Assembly (NCBI RefSeq): GCF_028747805.1 | Contig: NZ_CP114887.1 | Span: 2,349,501 to 2,413,500 of the forward strand | Direction: 5' to 3' | From: Solibacillus daqui | Lineage (GTDB): Bacteria; Bacillota; Bacilli; Bacillales_A; Planococcaceae | DNA length: 64,000 nucleotides | In this document: positions 1 to 8,136 of the stretch, piece by piece | Numbering within the stretch: the first letter of the stretch is position 1 | Layout of the letters: the number at the start of each line of letters is the position of its first letter | Notes under the pieces: generated by a model | Told to the model about the DNA's origin: nothing | Databases searched by the model: none | The model's input: only the letters and a program-made list of their open reading frames with translations | Program-made: the position numbers and the translations under genes

Positions 1-2
1 GG

Positions 3-107
3 TTAAATAAAGTTTTGGCAATTATATTTATTTTGATTGGATTGTCTTTTGCAGGATTCATTATAAATAAAACCTTGCCAGAAAAATTAAAAGAATTATA
101 CTCGTGA
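3..107 (+). CDS. C-terminal end of a membrane protein (partial)
   Basis: An open frame enters from the left edge and stops at TGA 105-107, leaving 34 residues. The readable tail has one hydrophobic segment (AIIFILIGLSFAGFII) followed by a short charged end (KTLPEKLKELYS), which suggests a membrane protein with one last transmembrane helix. No family can be named from so little sequence. It could also be a chance open frame, but the hydrophobic-then-charged layout is typical of a real C-terminus. Confidence 0.4.
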   Translation, partial: LNKVLAIIFILIGLSFAGFIINKTLPEKLKELYS

Positions 108-165
108 TATAAGGATATAATAGTGACTTAATTGCATTGTTATACACTTAAAGTAAAAATAACGT

Positions 166-222
166 TCCCAAACGGAAGTTTGTTTACTCTACTAGGAAAG
201 CTTTCCCGACGAGGGTTTGGGA
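166..222 (+). promoter_or_regulatory. Candidate structured leader with competing stems
   Basis: The segment CAAAC at 169-173 can pair with GTTTG at 178-182 (GGAA-type loop) or, as TCCCAAAC 166-173, with GTTTGGGA at 215-222. The two pairings exclude each other. Between them lies the palindrome GGAAAGCTTTCC (195-206). The element ends about 70 bases upstream of the small membrane protein at 292. This may be a regulatory leader or simply an inverted repeat; no known riboswitch class was recognised. Confidence 0.3.
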
Positions 223-291
223 GGCTTTGTACTTTGTCTAATTATCAAACTCGATACATATAAAACTTAATAGTTAAAAGGAGAAAATGAA

Positions 292-489
292 ATGAATATT
301 TATTTAATAATATTACCAATGATTAGTATGTTGTTAGGTTTATATTTAGTATGTCTGTCACTCTGGGAATTAAGAGTTGGTATAGATAGAAAAAGGTTTA
401 TAACCTTCTCGTTTACAGGGCTATTTTTGATCTTTATTTTCCCAAATATGTTTGGTTATTTTCAATTATTTACAAATAACTTTCAATAA
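292..489 (+). CDS. Small two-helix membrane protein, unknown function
   Basis: A 65-residue protein with a well-placed ribosome site (AAAGGAGA) before the ATG. Residues about 4-28 and 38-62 are hydrophobic, separated by a short basic, polar loop (ELRVGIDRKRF), so it is probably an integral membrane protein with two helices. No conserved catalytic residues are visible and the family is not recognised. It is followed by a clear terminator, so it is likely a single-gene transcript, possibly controlled by the structured segment upstream. Confidence 0.6.
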   Translation: MNIYLIILPMISMLLGLYLVCLSLWELRVGIDRKRFITFSFTGLFLIFIFPNMFGYFQLFTNNFQ

Positions 490-513
490 ATATCTGCTAC
501 CCTTATAAACGAA

Positions 514-552
514 AAAAGCCCACTACCTTTATTGGTAATGGGCTTCGTTTTA
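514..552 (+). terminator. Rho-independent terminator
   Basis: GCCCACTACC pairs with GGTAATGGGC around a 6-base loop and is followed by a T-rich stretch. A-rich sequence on the other side means it could also serve the minus-strand ORF ending at 596. Confidence 0.8.
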
Positions 553-595
553 TACAAAATGAAATTTAATTCTAATATGTGAAAAGACTGCATTA

Positions 596-775
596 TCAAC
601 AATTTACGCCATTTGTATAAAATGATGTATAAACTTTTATCATAAGAAAATTCACCAAACGTTGTTTTAACAACACTCGTGACTTTTTAATGTATACGCA
701 GGAATGTATGATCTTGACATCCAAAGGTATTTCTTCTCCGCAATTTGAACATACAGGTACTTTTTCTTCATTCAT
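596..775 (-). CDS. Possible small zinc-ribbon protein
   Basis: A 59-residue ORF read from the ATG at 775, which has GGTGG a few bases upstream. The N-terminus carries CSNCGEEI (C-x2-C), a zinc-knuckle-like pair; a third and a fourth Cys lie further on (HSCVY and the last residue), so a complete zinc site is uncertain. The rest is basic and hydrophobic without recognisable motifs. The C-terminal half may be a degenerate tail of a longer gene. Function unknown and confidence low. Confidence 0.35.
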   Translation of the reverse strand: MNEEKVPVCSNCGEEIPLDVKIIHSCVYIKKSRVLLKQRLVNFLMIKVYTSFYTNGVNC

Positions 776-868
776 GGAATCCACCATTTCAATTCGACAA
801 AAGAATAGGATTCCCTTCTAATAATCGACAACTTTTAAGTATAAGAAATTAGGATACTCGTTATTGCC

Positions 869-905
869 CAATATAAAAGACCTCCACAACGATGCGGAAG
901 GCCTT
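869..905 (-). terminator. Terminator of the small minus-strand gene at 914
   Basis: On the minus strand GGCCTTCCGCA and TGTGGAGGTC form a stem with G-U pairs and one bulge around a TCGT loop, followed by TTTTATATT. It sits 8 bases beyond the stop codon of the 61-residue gene. Confidence 0.7.
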
Positions 906-913
906 AATATTTA

Positions 914-1099
914 TCATTTTCTCGCAAAACGTTGCATGCCATCTAAATTAGCTTGCCAATTCATCATTTTCATAAACTTTATAAAATTTATACTTGGGCT
1001 ATTACTTGCGTTCCAAGCTGCTTCTGTATGCCAACCTCTTCGTTTTATTGACACTAAACCTAGTGCCTCGCAATAGTCAAATTTTTGTTTTGTACTCAT
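914..1099 (-). CDS. Small hypothetical protein (61 aa)
   Basis: The start is well supported by AAGGAGGAG about six bases upstream, and a terminator follows immediately, so this is a real single-gene transcript. The protein is basic and aromatic-rich (several Trp, Phe and Met; RRGWHTEAAWNAS near the middle) with no transmembrane helix or catalytic motif. It is not a family I recognise. Confidence 0.6.
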   Translation of the reverse strand: MSTKQKFDYCEALGLVSIKRRGWHTEAAWNASNSPSINFIKFMKMMNWQANLDGMQRFARK

Positions 1100-1222
1100 T
1101 AATACTCCTCCTTATTTATAAACCTATATACTTATACGTTTTAGGTTTGAAATTTTAAAATCAGATGGAGTAAAAACGAAAGAAAAATCATTAAATATGT
1201 CGATTTTGTGAACAAAAAACAT

Positions 1223-1366
1223 TTATCGCCTAACCTTACCACTAATCTGACTCAATTCCTGCTTAATCTTCTGAATCAAAGTAGGCCTGTTATTGCCGAA
1301 AGTAGCCTTGGTACTAAAGCCATTTGTTTCATAAATCTCTTTTACGTCAGTGATTCGGGCATCCAT
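1223..1366 (-). CDS. Possible small ORF or gene remnant
   Basis: 47 residues from an internal ATG; a longer 62-residue reading would need a TTG without a ribosome site. The text (MDARITDVKEIYETNGF, then a Lys/Gln-rich tail) looks protein-like, and it lies downstream of the nuclease-like gene at 1434 on the same strand. No ribosome site is convincing (GGGG about ten bases before the ATG), so it may be a fragment. No function is suggested. Confidence 0.3.
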   Translation of the reverse strand: MDARITDVKEIYETNGFSTKATFGNNRPTLIQKIKQELSQISGKVRR

Positions 1367-1433
1367 CGTAATGCCCCAAACTTTATTATTGATGCATTTA
1401 GTTTGATTCAAACGATGAAAAGGTAATTTTTAC

Positions 1434-1994
1434 TCAATGCTCAATCACTTTCCAAACTACACTATCATCATCTGATATCCAATAAGATAAAAGTTCCACT
1501 ATTTTACCCTTTGGCACATTTTGATAATGAGCTAAAAAATTTTCTACTTCATCAGCTGCAAAATATTTTTCTCTTATAAATGCTAAGAAAAATTTTGTAG
1601 CTTCACCTTTAAATTTGTTTACATAGGCTATTGTTTTATCGACATCATCCATAAATATTTGATCTTTGGCATACTTCCCTTTATATTTCATTTCTACCAC
1701 TGCTACTACTTCATCAATACAATTACCTAAGTATTCATTTTGCGCTTTCTCTACATCTAGCCTTACAACAACTAGGTCAATTTTTTGTTTGGTATCAATG
1801 TAATACTCCGTAAAAATAGCCAATTGATTTTCCCTAAGAAATGAATCACCTAACCTATTTCTTAAATGAAAATAAAATGCGTTTTTTAAAGTATCTTCTT
1901 TTAATAAAAAGGAGTTTTCATAATCATCTTTAATATCATAGATCCAGATATCCTTAATCGCTGAATGAACCTTATAATAAATACTCTTTTCCAT
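1434..1994 (-). CDS. PD-(D/E)XK nuclease-like hypothetical protein
   Basis: A 186-residue soluble protein with a good ribosome site (GGAGGGAT). The middle holds IDLVVVRLD followed about 25 residues later by VVEMKYKGKYA; an Asp at the end of one strand and E-x-K in the next is the pattern of the restriction-endonuclease-like PD-(D/E)XK core. N-terminal residues resemble those of small orphan nuclease-fold proteins that bind DNA ends or act beside restriction systems, but no methyltransferase or other restriction gene is nearby. The fold is an inference from a short motif; the biological role is unknown. Confidence 0.55.
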   Translation of the reverse strand: MEKSIYYKVHSAIKDIWIYDIKDDYENSFLLKEDTLKNAFYFHLRNRLGDSFLRENQLAIFTEYYIDTKQKIDLVVVRLDVEKAQNEYLGNCIDEVVAVVEMKYKGKYAKDQIFMDDVDKTIAYVNKFKGEATKFFLAFIREKYFAADEVENFLAHYQNVPKGKIVELLSYWISDDDSVVWKVIEH

Positions 1995-2193
1995 CGATCA
2001 TCCCTCCAACAACAATATAGAACTTATTGTTAAGGATTTCTGTAGAAAAGTCATTAATAATTTTCTTATAATATATAACGCTAGTCGTTTGACTACGTTT
2101 AAATATATTTTTGCTATTGAAACAATTATTGAGTTACTACACATTTTGTGACAAGTGAGTAGTTGCCCATTTCGAATCGTCTGAAAATGCAAT

Positions 2194-2222
2194 ATAAAAA
2201 GCACCTTCGAGTGAGAGTGCTT
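2194..2222 (-). terminator. Terminator after the 95-residue gene
   Basis: On the minus strand AGCACT and AGGTGCT form a short stem followed by TTTTTATATT, just past the stop of the gene at 2233-2520. Confidence 0.65.
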
Positions 2223-2232
2223 AATAACCAAT

Positions 2233-2520
2233 TTATCTATTATCAATTTTCGGGCTTTTATCAGATAGGTTTTCCCAACCCTCTATTTTAGCTTTAGCCA
2301 TTAATAATTCTACATGAGCCAAACTAGGGATTCTTGCTTGTCCCCTTGCAGCTTGCAAATTCCCATCATCACGTCGCCAAATAAAACGGTAACCAAAGGA
2401 ATGTGTACCATCATCATAGTTATATTTGCACCATTGAAGACATAAAACCCAATCCTTTTTCAATTTAGAGTCATCTGTGGTTACCTCTTTGATAACGTCT
2501 ATATTTGCACTAATTGCCAT
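2233..2520 (-). CDS. Hypothetical protein (95 aa)
   Basis: A strong ribosome site (AGGGAGGAG) precedes the ATG and a terminator follows, so the gene is real and probably monocistronic. The protein is soluble, with a Trp/Tyr-rich centre (WVLCLQWCKYNYDDG, then GYRFIWRRDDGNL) and a helical C-terminal part (LAHVELLMAKAKIEGWENL). This looks like a compact alpha/beta domain, but I do not recognise the family. Confidence 0.65.
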   Translation of the reverse strand: MAISANIDVIKEVTTDDSKLKKDWVLCLQWCKYNYDDGTHSFGYRFIWRRDDGNLQAARGQARIPSLAHVELLMAKAKIEGWENLSDKSPKIDNR

Positions 2521-2602
2521 ATAATCGCTCCTCCCTTTAATCTACTAAATTCGACAAAAGGATCAAAGTACCTTTAACAACTTTTTGATAAAAAAGCAAT
2601 GT

Positions 2603-2623
2603 TAGTTACTACGCATAATGCGA
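2603..2623. repeat. Dispersed short repeat (TTACTACGCAT copy A)
   Basis: TTACTACGCAT at 2606-2616 recurs exactly at 7027-7037 and, on the other strand, at 28430-28440; a one-mismatch copy lies at 2134-2144. Here it is followed by ATGCG, making the small palindrome CGCATAATGCG. Confidence 0.5.
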
Positions 2624-2636
2624 CGATTGTATAAAA

Positions 2637-2662
2637 AGAAACCCCACCAAATGGTGAGGTTT
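2637..2662. terminator. Hairpin terminator
   Basis: AAACCCCACC and GGTGAGGTTT pair around an AAAT loop. A and T runs on both sides allow use in either direction. Nothing else is recognised between 2521 and 2873 except the short repeat at 2603. Confidence 0.6.
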
Positions 2663-2873
2663 AAATCATTATTACTCATGTGGAAATATAATTAAAAGTC
2701 TCTATAAATAATAGGAAGTGATTCTTCTCCTGTTTTAGTGAAAAAAGGCATTAAATAATGAGACACACCTATAAATTTAAGGTTCCTGTAAGCTTTTCAA
2801 AAAGTTACTGTAAGAATGAGAGGTTAAGATAGCCATAGAGCAATAAATTGTGAAAGATAAGGAGATTGTAAGA

Positions 2874-3914
2874 ATGAATTCGTTAGTTACTCAGAAAGAA
2901 AGAATCGTTTCCTTAGATATTATTCGTGGGATAGCGTTATTTGGCATTTTGTTTATAAATGTAGCAGCCTTCAAGGTATTACTAGAGGCACCGCCTGAAT
3001 ATAGCGGAATCAACGGTATTATTGAAACGCTCATTGATATTTTTATTGAGAAGAAATTCTTTTCGATTTTTTCATTCCTCTTTGGTGTAGGTTTTTATAT
3101 TTTTACTTCACGTGCAGAAGCACGTGGCGATAAGCCAAGATGGCGTTTTGCAAGACGTTTACTAGCTTTATTATTAATTGGTATCGTCCATATATTTGTT
3201 TTTTGGGGCTCAATCCTTTCTATCTATGCAGTTATAGGTTTTTTCCTCATTCCATTCTATAGTGCAAAGATTTCAACGATTAGTAAATGGCTATTTGCTA
3301 TTATTACTATTCATGTACTTTGCATTCTCGGACAATTATTTATGCCAAATCAAGGAGCCTTTTCAACTGTTTTTGGAATATTAGGAAATGATGTAGTTAC
3401 TATTTTCATCATGTTTTTAACTGGGTTTTTAGTAGCAAAAGCTGATTGGATTAGTCATATTAGTGAATACTCAAAACAACTAAAGTGGATTCAATTTGTG
3501 ACATTCCCCATTTTTGTAGGGATCTCTCTATGGATTTGGTTTGCCCCAAAAGGAGATTATCAAAATCTACAATTAATTATGGGTTTAGGTGTAATTCCGA
3601 CAACGTATTTTTATTTAACTTGTCTATTTGTTATGTTGGAGAATAAAAGCATCGCGAAGTTTCTTAAGCCAATTGGACGAGTTGGTCAAATGGCATTCAC
3701 AAATTATTTGGCGCAAAGCTTTATTGGCCTAGCTATTATTTCTTTAATGGGGCTTGAAGTTGTTTCGCCTTCTTATGTGGTTATCATTGCAATCTTAATT
3801 TATGCCATTCAAATTATCTTTAGTGTTATCTGGTTCAAATTCTTTAAAATGGGACCATTTGAAAAGCTATGGCGCTTTATGACCTATGGAAGAAAAGCAA
3901 TGCCAAAGAAATAA
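2874..3914 (+). CDS. DUF418 family membrane protein
   Basis: A 346-residue polytopic membrane protein. The start is taken as the ATG at 2874, which has AAGGAG nine bases upstream, rather than the GTG eight codons earlier that lies before that site. The N-terminus RIVSLDIIRGIALFGIL and the C-terminal half ending in FKMGPFEKLWRFMTYGR are typical of the DUF418 family (YeiB/YxaH-like proteins), with around eight to nine hydrophobic segments; GQMAFTNYLAQS near the C-terminus is a family hallmark. The family is related to acyltransferase-type membrane proteins, but the substrate is unknown. A terminator follows; no operon partners. Confidence 0.85.
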   Translation: MNSLVTQKERIVSLDIIRGIALFGILFINVAAFKVLLEAPPEYSGINGIIETLIDIFIEKKFFSIFSFLFGVGFYIFTSRAEARGDKPRWRFARRLLALLLIGIVHIFVFWGSILSIYAVIGFFLIPFYSAKISTISKWLFAIITIHVLCILGQLFMPNQGAFSTVFGILGNDVVTIFIMFLTGFLVAKADWISHISEYSKQLKWIQFVTFPIFVGISLWIWFAPKGDYQNLQLIMGLGVIPTTYFYLTCLFVMLENKSIAKFLKPIGRVGQMAFTNYLAQSFIGLAIISLMGLEVVSPSYVVIIAILIYAIQIIFSVIWFKFFKMGPFEKLWRFMTYGRKAMPKK

Positions 3915-3928
3915 ACTATTACGCGCGA

Positions 3929-3970
3929 AACTCCCTGTGGTGAATGATTCCAATCCGCCAGGGAGTTTTT
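3929..3970. terminator. Terminator shared by the DUF418 gene and ligD
   Basis: AACTCCCTG(TGG) and (CCA)GGGAGTT pair around a long loop, followed by TTTTT on the plus strand; the minus strand may also use it after ligD. Confidence 0.7.
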
Positions 3971-4019
3971 CGATTATAGGATTTTCTAGTTGAAGTAACG
4001 GGGGCATTGGAGGTAATTT

Positions 4020-5849
4020 TTATAATATCCCTTTTAGCTGATCAAGAACTGATTTAAAGTCCTGCAATTCCCCAATATCTCGGAAGTTTCTAAATGGATT
4101 CCCTACAACTCTTACTCGTTCCAACACATTGTGTATAGTAAACTTGTCTGGTCTTAAGAAATCATTCACCTCATCCCAATATAATGGTGTAGCTATTAAC
4201 CCTTTTTCATTTCCCCTTGCTGAATAAGGTGCAATAATCGTTTTCCCTTCACGGTGTTGTACATAATCCAAATATAATTTATTGTTCCGATTCTTTTTCA
4301 ATCGTTCTGTGGTAAACCATTGAGGATACTGCTCTATTAAAAACTTGCACACAAATTCCGTAAAAACACTTGTCTCTTCATATGAAAAGGTGTTGAAAGG
4401 TAATGGAATATAAATTTGCATTCCCTTCCCACCTGATGTTTTGATGAATGATTTTAAATTGAACTGGTCAAAAATAGCCTTCATTTTTAATGCTGCATCT
4501 ATTGCTAAATGAAATTCATTAACAGAAGGTGGATCTAAGTCAAAAACAATTTCAGTAGGCTTTTCTGTATGAATCGGTTGAAATGGAATGTGTAACTCTA
4601 TTGCAAGCTGATTTCCTAGCCACATAAGTGTTTCGATGTTATTACAAATAACAAAGTTCGTATCATCAATTGTTTGAGTTGAAACAAAGTCAGGTGTATT
4701 TTCTGGGGAGTTTTTCTGATAAAAATTTTCACCTGGTACCCCATGGGGATAACGAATAACAGTTAATAACCGCTCTTTTAAAAAAGGCATCATATATGGA
4801 GCAATGGTTTGCAAATACAACAAGTAATGATTTTTATCGATACCTATGACTGGCCATACAGGTTTTTCAGGATGTGTTATAGATACCGATTCCGGTATTG
4901 GCTGAAGTTGTCGTTGCAATTGTTGCCAATTACATTGATCCGGATTTATATCAAACCTAAATGAATTAAACCTTGGCTCTCTTAATTTACTGCCATCAAA
5001 ATCAATGCATGCAATATCGACACAAATTGATGGTTCAATTGACCATGTTCCATTGATTTTATTTCCATTAGCTTCAAAGAAAGTAACAAGTGTTTTCATC
5101 TCTTCTCCCTGCAACCCTTGTTTAAATGTGACAACTTCAATCAAACTATCCCCTTGGTAAACACCACCACTAAAATAACCGTTTCCTGTATCATACTTGT
5201 ACACAATTACCGAAATGAATCGCCAATTTTTTATCTTCAACCAACTTTTTGACCTAGTATCACTTAGCCATTTACTCGTCTCTTTCTTAGCTATGACTCC
5301 TTCGCCATTGTAAACTTTAATCTTTGACCATAATTCATCGCCATCCTCAAATACATCAATTGCTTGAATTCTTTTTGTCTCTTCATAACTAACTGAAACA
5401 GGAAGTTCTAAACCACTAAGAACTTTTACAAGCATCTGTTTACGAGTCGTTAACTGACGATTGGATTGATCTTTCCCTCGATATTTTAAAATGTCGAATA
5501 CTATATAGTGACAAGGAAATATTTTTGCGTGTTCTAAAATGACTTCCTTATTCCGCATACGTCCTCTTTGTTGGACAATTGTAAAATTACTTTGAAAATC
5601 ATTTGCTAAGTAGACCAATTCCCCATCTAAAATTAAAGGTAGATGAGCTTTAATCGATATATATATTTCACTACAAAAGTCAATAATTTCAGGAAACATT
5701 TTATTCAACACATTTCCGTTTCTACTTTTTAGGATTGGTGCTTTTTCTAACCACTCTAACGTACATCGAAAGCCGTCGTATTTGGTTTCATAAAGCCATT
5801 CATTACCCACAGGGATTTCATCGGTATCAGTTAACAGCATAGGTTTCAT
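4020..5849 (-). CDS. ligD: Bifunctional NHEJ DNA ligase/polymerase LigD
   Basis: A 609-residue protein that seals and processes double-strand breaks with Ku. The N-terminal half is an ATP-dependent ligase: adenylation motif ETKYDGFR with Lys23 as the nucleotidyl acceptor, RNGN at 43-46, DGELVY at 75-80 and GEGVIAKKE further on. The C-terminal half is an archaeo-eukaryotic-primase type polymerase with the metal-binding motif FDLDPP, SGGKGMQIYIPL and SARG. No 3'-phosphoesterase domain is present, as usual for Bacillus LigD of about 610 residues. It diverges from ku across about 110 bases, so the two can be co-expressed; in B. subtilis the homologous pair acts in spores, which is known biology and not shown here. 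Confidence 0.95.
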   Translation of the reverse strand: MKPMLLTDTDEIPVGNEWLYETKYDGFRCTLEWLEKAPILKSRNGNVLNKMFPEIIDFCSEIYISIKAHLPLILDGELVYLANDFQSNFTIVQQRGRMRNKEVILEHAKIFPCHYIVFDILKYRGKDQSNRQLTTRKQMLVKVLSGLELPVSVSYEETKRIQAIDVFEDGDELWSKIKVYNGEGVIAKKETSKWLSDTRSKSWLKIKNWRFISVIVYKYDTGNGYFSGGVYQGDSLIEVVTFKQGLQGEEMKTLVTFFEANGNKINGTWSIEPSICVDIACIDFDGSKLREPRFNSFRFDINPDQCNWQQLQRQLQPIPESVSITHPEKPVWPVIGIDKNHYLLYLQTIAPYMMPFLKERLLTVIRYPHGVPGENFYQKNSPENTPDFVSTQTIDDTNFVICNNIETLMWLGNQLAIELHIPFQPIHTEKPTEIVFDLDPPSVNEFHLAIDAALKMKAIFDQFNLKSFIKTSGGKGMQIYIPLPFNTFSYEETSVFTEFVCKFLIEQYPQWFTTERLKKNRNNKLYLDYVQHREGKTIIAPYSARGNEKGLIATPLYWDEVNDFLRPDKFTIHNVLERVRVVGNPFRNFRDIGELQDFKSVLDQLKGIL

Positions 5850-5960
5850 TTGTGTAAACCTCTTTTTTCTTTAGTTTTTGATTAATAACTATTACTAATA
5901 CATAAAAACTTAAGAAAACTTAATAATAAGAAGATTAAATAATAAAAAAGTGGGTGTACT

Positions 5961-6779
5961 ATGCATACAGTTTGGAAAGGTAGTATTAGTTTTGGTCTAG
6001 TAAATATTCCTATTAAACTTCACACAGCAACAGAAAGTAAAGATATTAAATTAAGACAGCTTCATAAAGAGTGCAATACACCAATTAGTTATAAAAAAGT
6101 ATGCGAAGGTTGTCAAAAAGAAGTGAATGAAGAAGATATAGTTAAGGCCTATGAGTATTCAAAAAATAAATTTGTGGTATTAGACGCAGAGGAGTTAGAA
6201 AACTTACGCAAAGAAAATGAGGACAAAGCTGTAGAAATTATTGATTTTGTTAAATTAGAAGAGATTGATCCTATTTACTTTGAAAAGACTTACTTTTTGT
6301 CACCCGATACAACAGGCACAAAAGCATATGCATTATTGCGTAAAACTCTAGAGGACTCAGGAAAAATCGGTGTAGCAAAAATTGTTATTCGTTCTAAAGA
6401 ACAATTAGCTGTGGTTCGTGTTTATAAGGATGCCTTGGTAATGGAGACCATTCATTATCCGGATGAAGTTAGAAGTGTTAGTGATGTTCCTAATATACCG
6501 AGTGTAGATGTAGTCGTACAAAAAGAACTTGATACAGCTCTAATGTTAGTAGAACAGCTAACAACAGTCTTTGAGCCAACAAAATACACCGATGAATATA
6601 GAACAGCATTAATGGAACTGATAGAAGATAAAAAAGCTAGTAGTACAGTTACTGCAACCGATAAGAAACCATTACCTGATAATGTGACCGACCTTATGTC
6701 TGCTCTTCAAGCTTCGCTGGAGAAAACTAAGAAACCAGCCACAAGAAAGCGTACAACCAAAACTAAGAAAAACGCTTAG
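5961..6779 (+). CDS. ku: DNA end-binding protein Ku
   Basis: 272 residues, the normal length of bacterial Ku. The N-terminus WKGSISFGLVNIPIKLHTAT is the family signature, followed by the core with RQLHKECNTPISYKKVCEGC and LDAEELENL. The protein forms a homodimeric ring on broken DNA ends and recruits LigD. The C-terminal tail (about residues 250-272) is rich in Lys, Arg and Thr, as in other bacterial Ku proteins where it helps DNA binding. It is divergently transcribed from ligD and ends in a terminator. Both NHEJ components are intact. Confidence 0.96.
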   Translation: MHTVWKGSISFGLVNIPIKLHTATESKDIKLRQLHKECNTPISYKKVCEGCQKEVNEEDIVKAYEYSKNKFVVLDAEELENLRKENEDKAVEIIDFVKLEEIDPIYFEKTYFLSPDTTGTKAYALLRKTLEDSGKIGVAKIVIRSKEQLAVVRVYKDALVMETIHYPDEVRSVSDVPNIPSVDVVVQKELDTALMLVEQLTTVFEPTKYTDEYRTALMELIEDKKASSTVTATDKKPLPDNVTDLMSALQASLEKTKKPATRKRTTKTKKNA

Positions 6780-6800
6780 AAGTATTACAATAAAAACAAA

Positions 6801-6844
6801 AAAGCCCATCAATACTGCATTTATCAGTAATGATGGGTTTTAAT
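6801..6844 (+). terminator. Terminator after ku
   Basis: AAGCCCATCA with AATACTG pairs with CAGTAATGATGGGTTT, followed by TTAATTT. Confidence 0.75.
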
Positions 6845-7018
6845 TTATTTAGTAGTACGCTCAATATAAATGAGTGCATACTCTAATAATTGACTTGTTG
6901 TGTACTTATCAACTTCTGCATGCGGTGATGTAAATACTCCATCTACTACCGCTTTTCGGATTAGAAATAATAACGCTAGCTTATGCTGCGTTATTTTAGA
7001 AATTTGTTGTTTGATTAA
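6845..7018 (-). pseudogene. C-terminal remnant of an unidentified gene
   Basis: A minus-strand frame of 57 codons without ATG, GTG or TTG near its beginning and without a ribosome site runs to a stop at 6845. The text (for example KAVVDGVFTSPHAEVDKYTTSQ) looks like real protein. It is preceded in frame by a stop codon, and the dispersed repeat TTACTACGCAT starts ten bases further on, so the gene appears to have been cut at that repeat. Family not recognised; it could be chance. Confidence 0.3.
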
Positions 7019-7019
7019 T

Positions 7020-7045
7020 TATCGAGTTACTACGCATAAGGGAAC
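7020..7045. repeat. Dispersed short repeat (TTACTACGCAT copy B)
   Basis: The exact 11-mer TTACTACGCAT at 7027-7037 is shared with 2606-2616, including the preceding AG. It abuts the truncated reading frame at 6845-7018. Confidence 0.45.
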
Positions 7046-7185
7046 GGTTATTCAACAAAAAAGCTAACAAATTGTTTACTTGTTAAACTACTCCCCCCCA
7101 TTGTAACTCCCAACCCCGAAAATGTTCTTTCGCCCTACCATCTCTTCCTTTTTTGAATAGGATAACGAGGAAGGAGGTGATTTTC

Positions 7186-7329
7186 ATGGGATACGGAGGA
7201 TACCAAGGTAGTAATAATTACTATGGAGACTGCGGTTATGGCAAAGGTGGCGGATATGGTTCAACATTCGTTCTTATCGTTGTCCTATTCATTCTTCTAA
7301 TTATTGTTGGCGCAACTTTCGCTTATTAA
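7186..7329 (+). CDS. YjcZ family sporulation protein
   Basis: A 47-residue protein with an excellent ribosome site (AAGGAGGTGA). The N-terminal half is Gly/Tyr-rich ([20 protein letters not shown]) and the C-terminal half is one transmembrane helix ([20 protein letters not shown]) ending in AY. This is the layout of the YjcZ/sporulation mini-proteins of Bacillales, which occur in several short copies per genome and localise to spore membranes or coats. It supports a spore-forming host. It stands alone and is followed by a terminator. Confidence 0.9.
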   Translation: MGYGGYQGSNNYYGDCGYGKGGGYGSTFVLIVVLFILLIIVGATFAY

Positions 7330-7398
7330 AATCCAAAAAAATTTGTTGCAAACCGTGATAGATAGGCATTTAAATATTATTGCTTGATTTTTGGTTTA

Positions 7399-7428
7399 GG
7401 GTCACTTCCCCCTTGAGTGGCCCATTTT
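7399..7428 (+). terminator. Terminator after the YjcZ gene
   Basis: GGGTCACT and AGTGGCCC pair (one G-U) around a 9-base loop, followed by ATTTTAC. Confidence 0.65.
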
Positions 7429-7497
7429 ACATTTACTTTCATTAAAAGAATTTAAGGGATTGTTCTACTAGAGTGTGGTTTTATCCCAGACATACAG

Positions 7498-8136
7498 TTA
7501 TTTTTTTAATGGACAAACTAAACAATAAGGAACGCCTTCTTCTTTTTTAGTCAATTGATAGTAGCGACAGCATGTTGTACGAACTTTTTCTTCGTTTGGG
7601 TGAACAATATATGCAGCAAAAGGATTGTTTTGATTTTGAAACCAATTGGGTTGTTTTTCTTGAAGTGCTTCCACTTGTAGTTGAATGTCGTCTTCAGCAT
7701 AATGCCCTACACTTCTTTTCAAAACTCTATTTAATCGAACCGCTACATTTTCCCACAAAATTTTACTCGGTATTTTAAATTCTTGCGCTAAAAATTGACA
7801 AATTGGATGTAAATGATCCAGAAACAATACTTTTCGCCAATCTTCTTCCAATTGAATATTACTTTTTTGTACATTTATCGTAAAGGTGTTTATATCAAAA
7901 TTTGCATCCTTTAACCAATTGTGCGTTCCCTTTTGAAACCCATAATAATCAAGGGCTGCTGCAGCTGTTATCACTGCATATCGTTTGAAAAATAAAGATG
8001 CACTAATTGCCATAGAATTCGTTTCTAAATACTCGGCATATTGTTTGACGATTTCTGTTAGTGTATCGTGATCTACTAATTTTTCAAGCGGGATTCCCTT
8101 TTGTCCCATATTTACGCCATACATCGTTAAATTCAT
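7498..8136 (-). CDS. FhuF-like ferric siderophore reductase
   Basis: A 212-residue protein ending in CCRYY...PYCLVC, the C-C-x(10-13)-C-x2-C pattern that binds a [2Fe-2S] cluster in FhuF-type reductases, which release iron from imported siderophores in the cytoplasm. The start is set at the ATG at 8136, overlapping the stop of the ATPase gene as ATGA with AAGGGG upstream; an ATG eleven codons earlier would give an unusually long overlap. It is the last gene of the siderophore uptake operon, which fits reductive iron release. The sequence upstream of the cysteines is only weakly family-like, so the substrate is inferred from context. Confidence 0.8.
   Translation of the reverse strand: MNLTMYGVNMGQKGIPLEKLVDHDTLTEIVKQYAEYLETNSMAISASLFFKRYAVITAAAALDYYGFQKGTHNWLKDANFDINTFTINVQKSNIQLEEDWRKVLFLDHLHPICQFLAQEFKIPSKILWENVAVRLNRVLKRSVGHYAEDDIQLQVEALQEKQPNWFQNQNNPFAAYIVHPNEEKVRTTCCRYYQLTKKEEGVPYCLVCPLKK

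Noticed and set aside
1998..2246. 82-residue minus-strand frame
   Set aside because: It runs through the terminator of the gene at 2233 and has no ribosome site.
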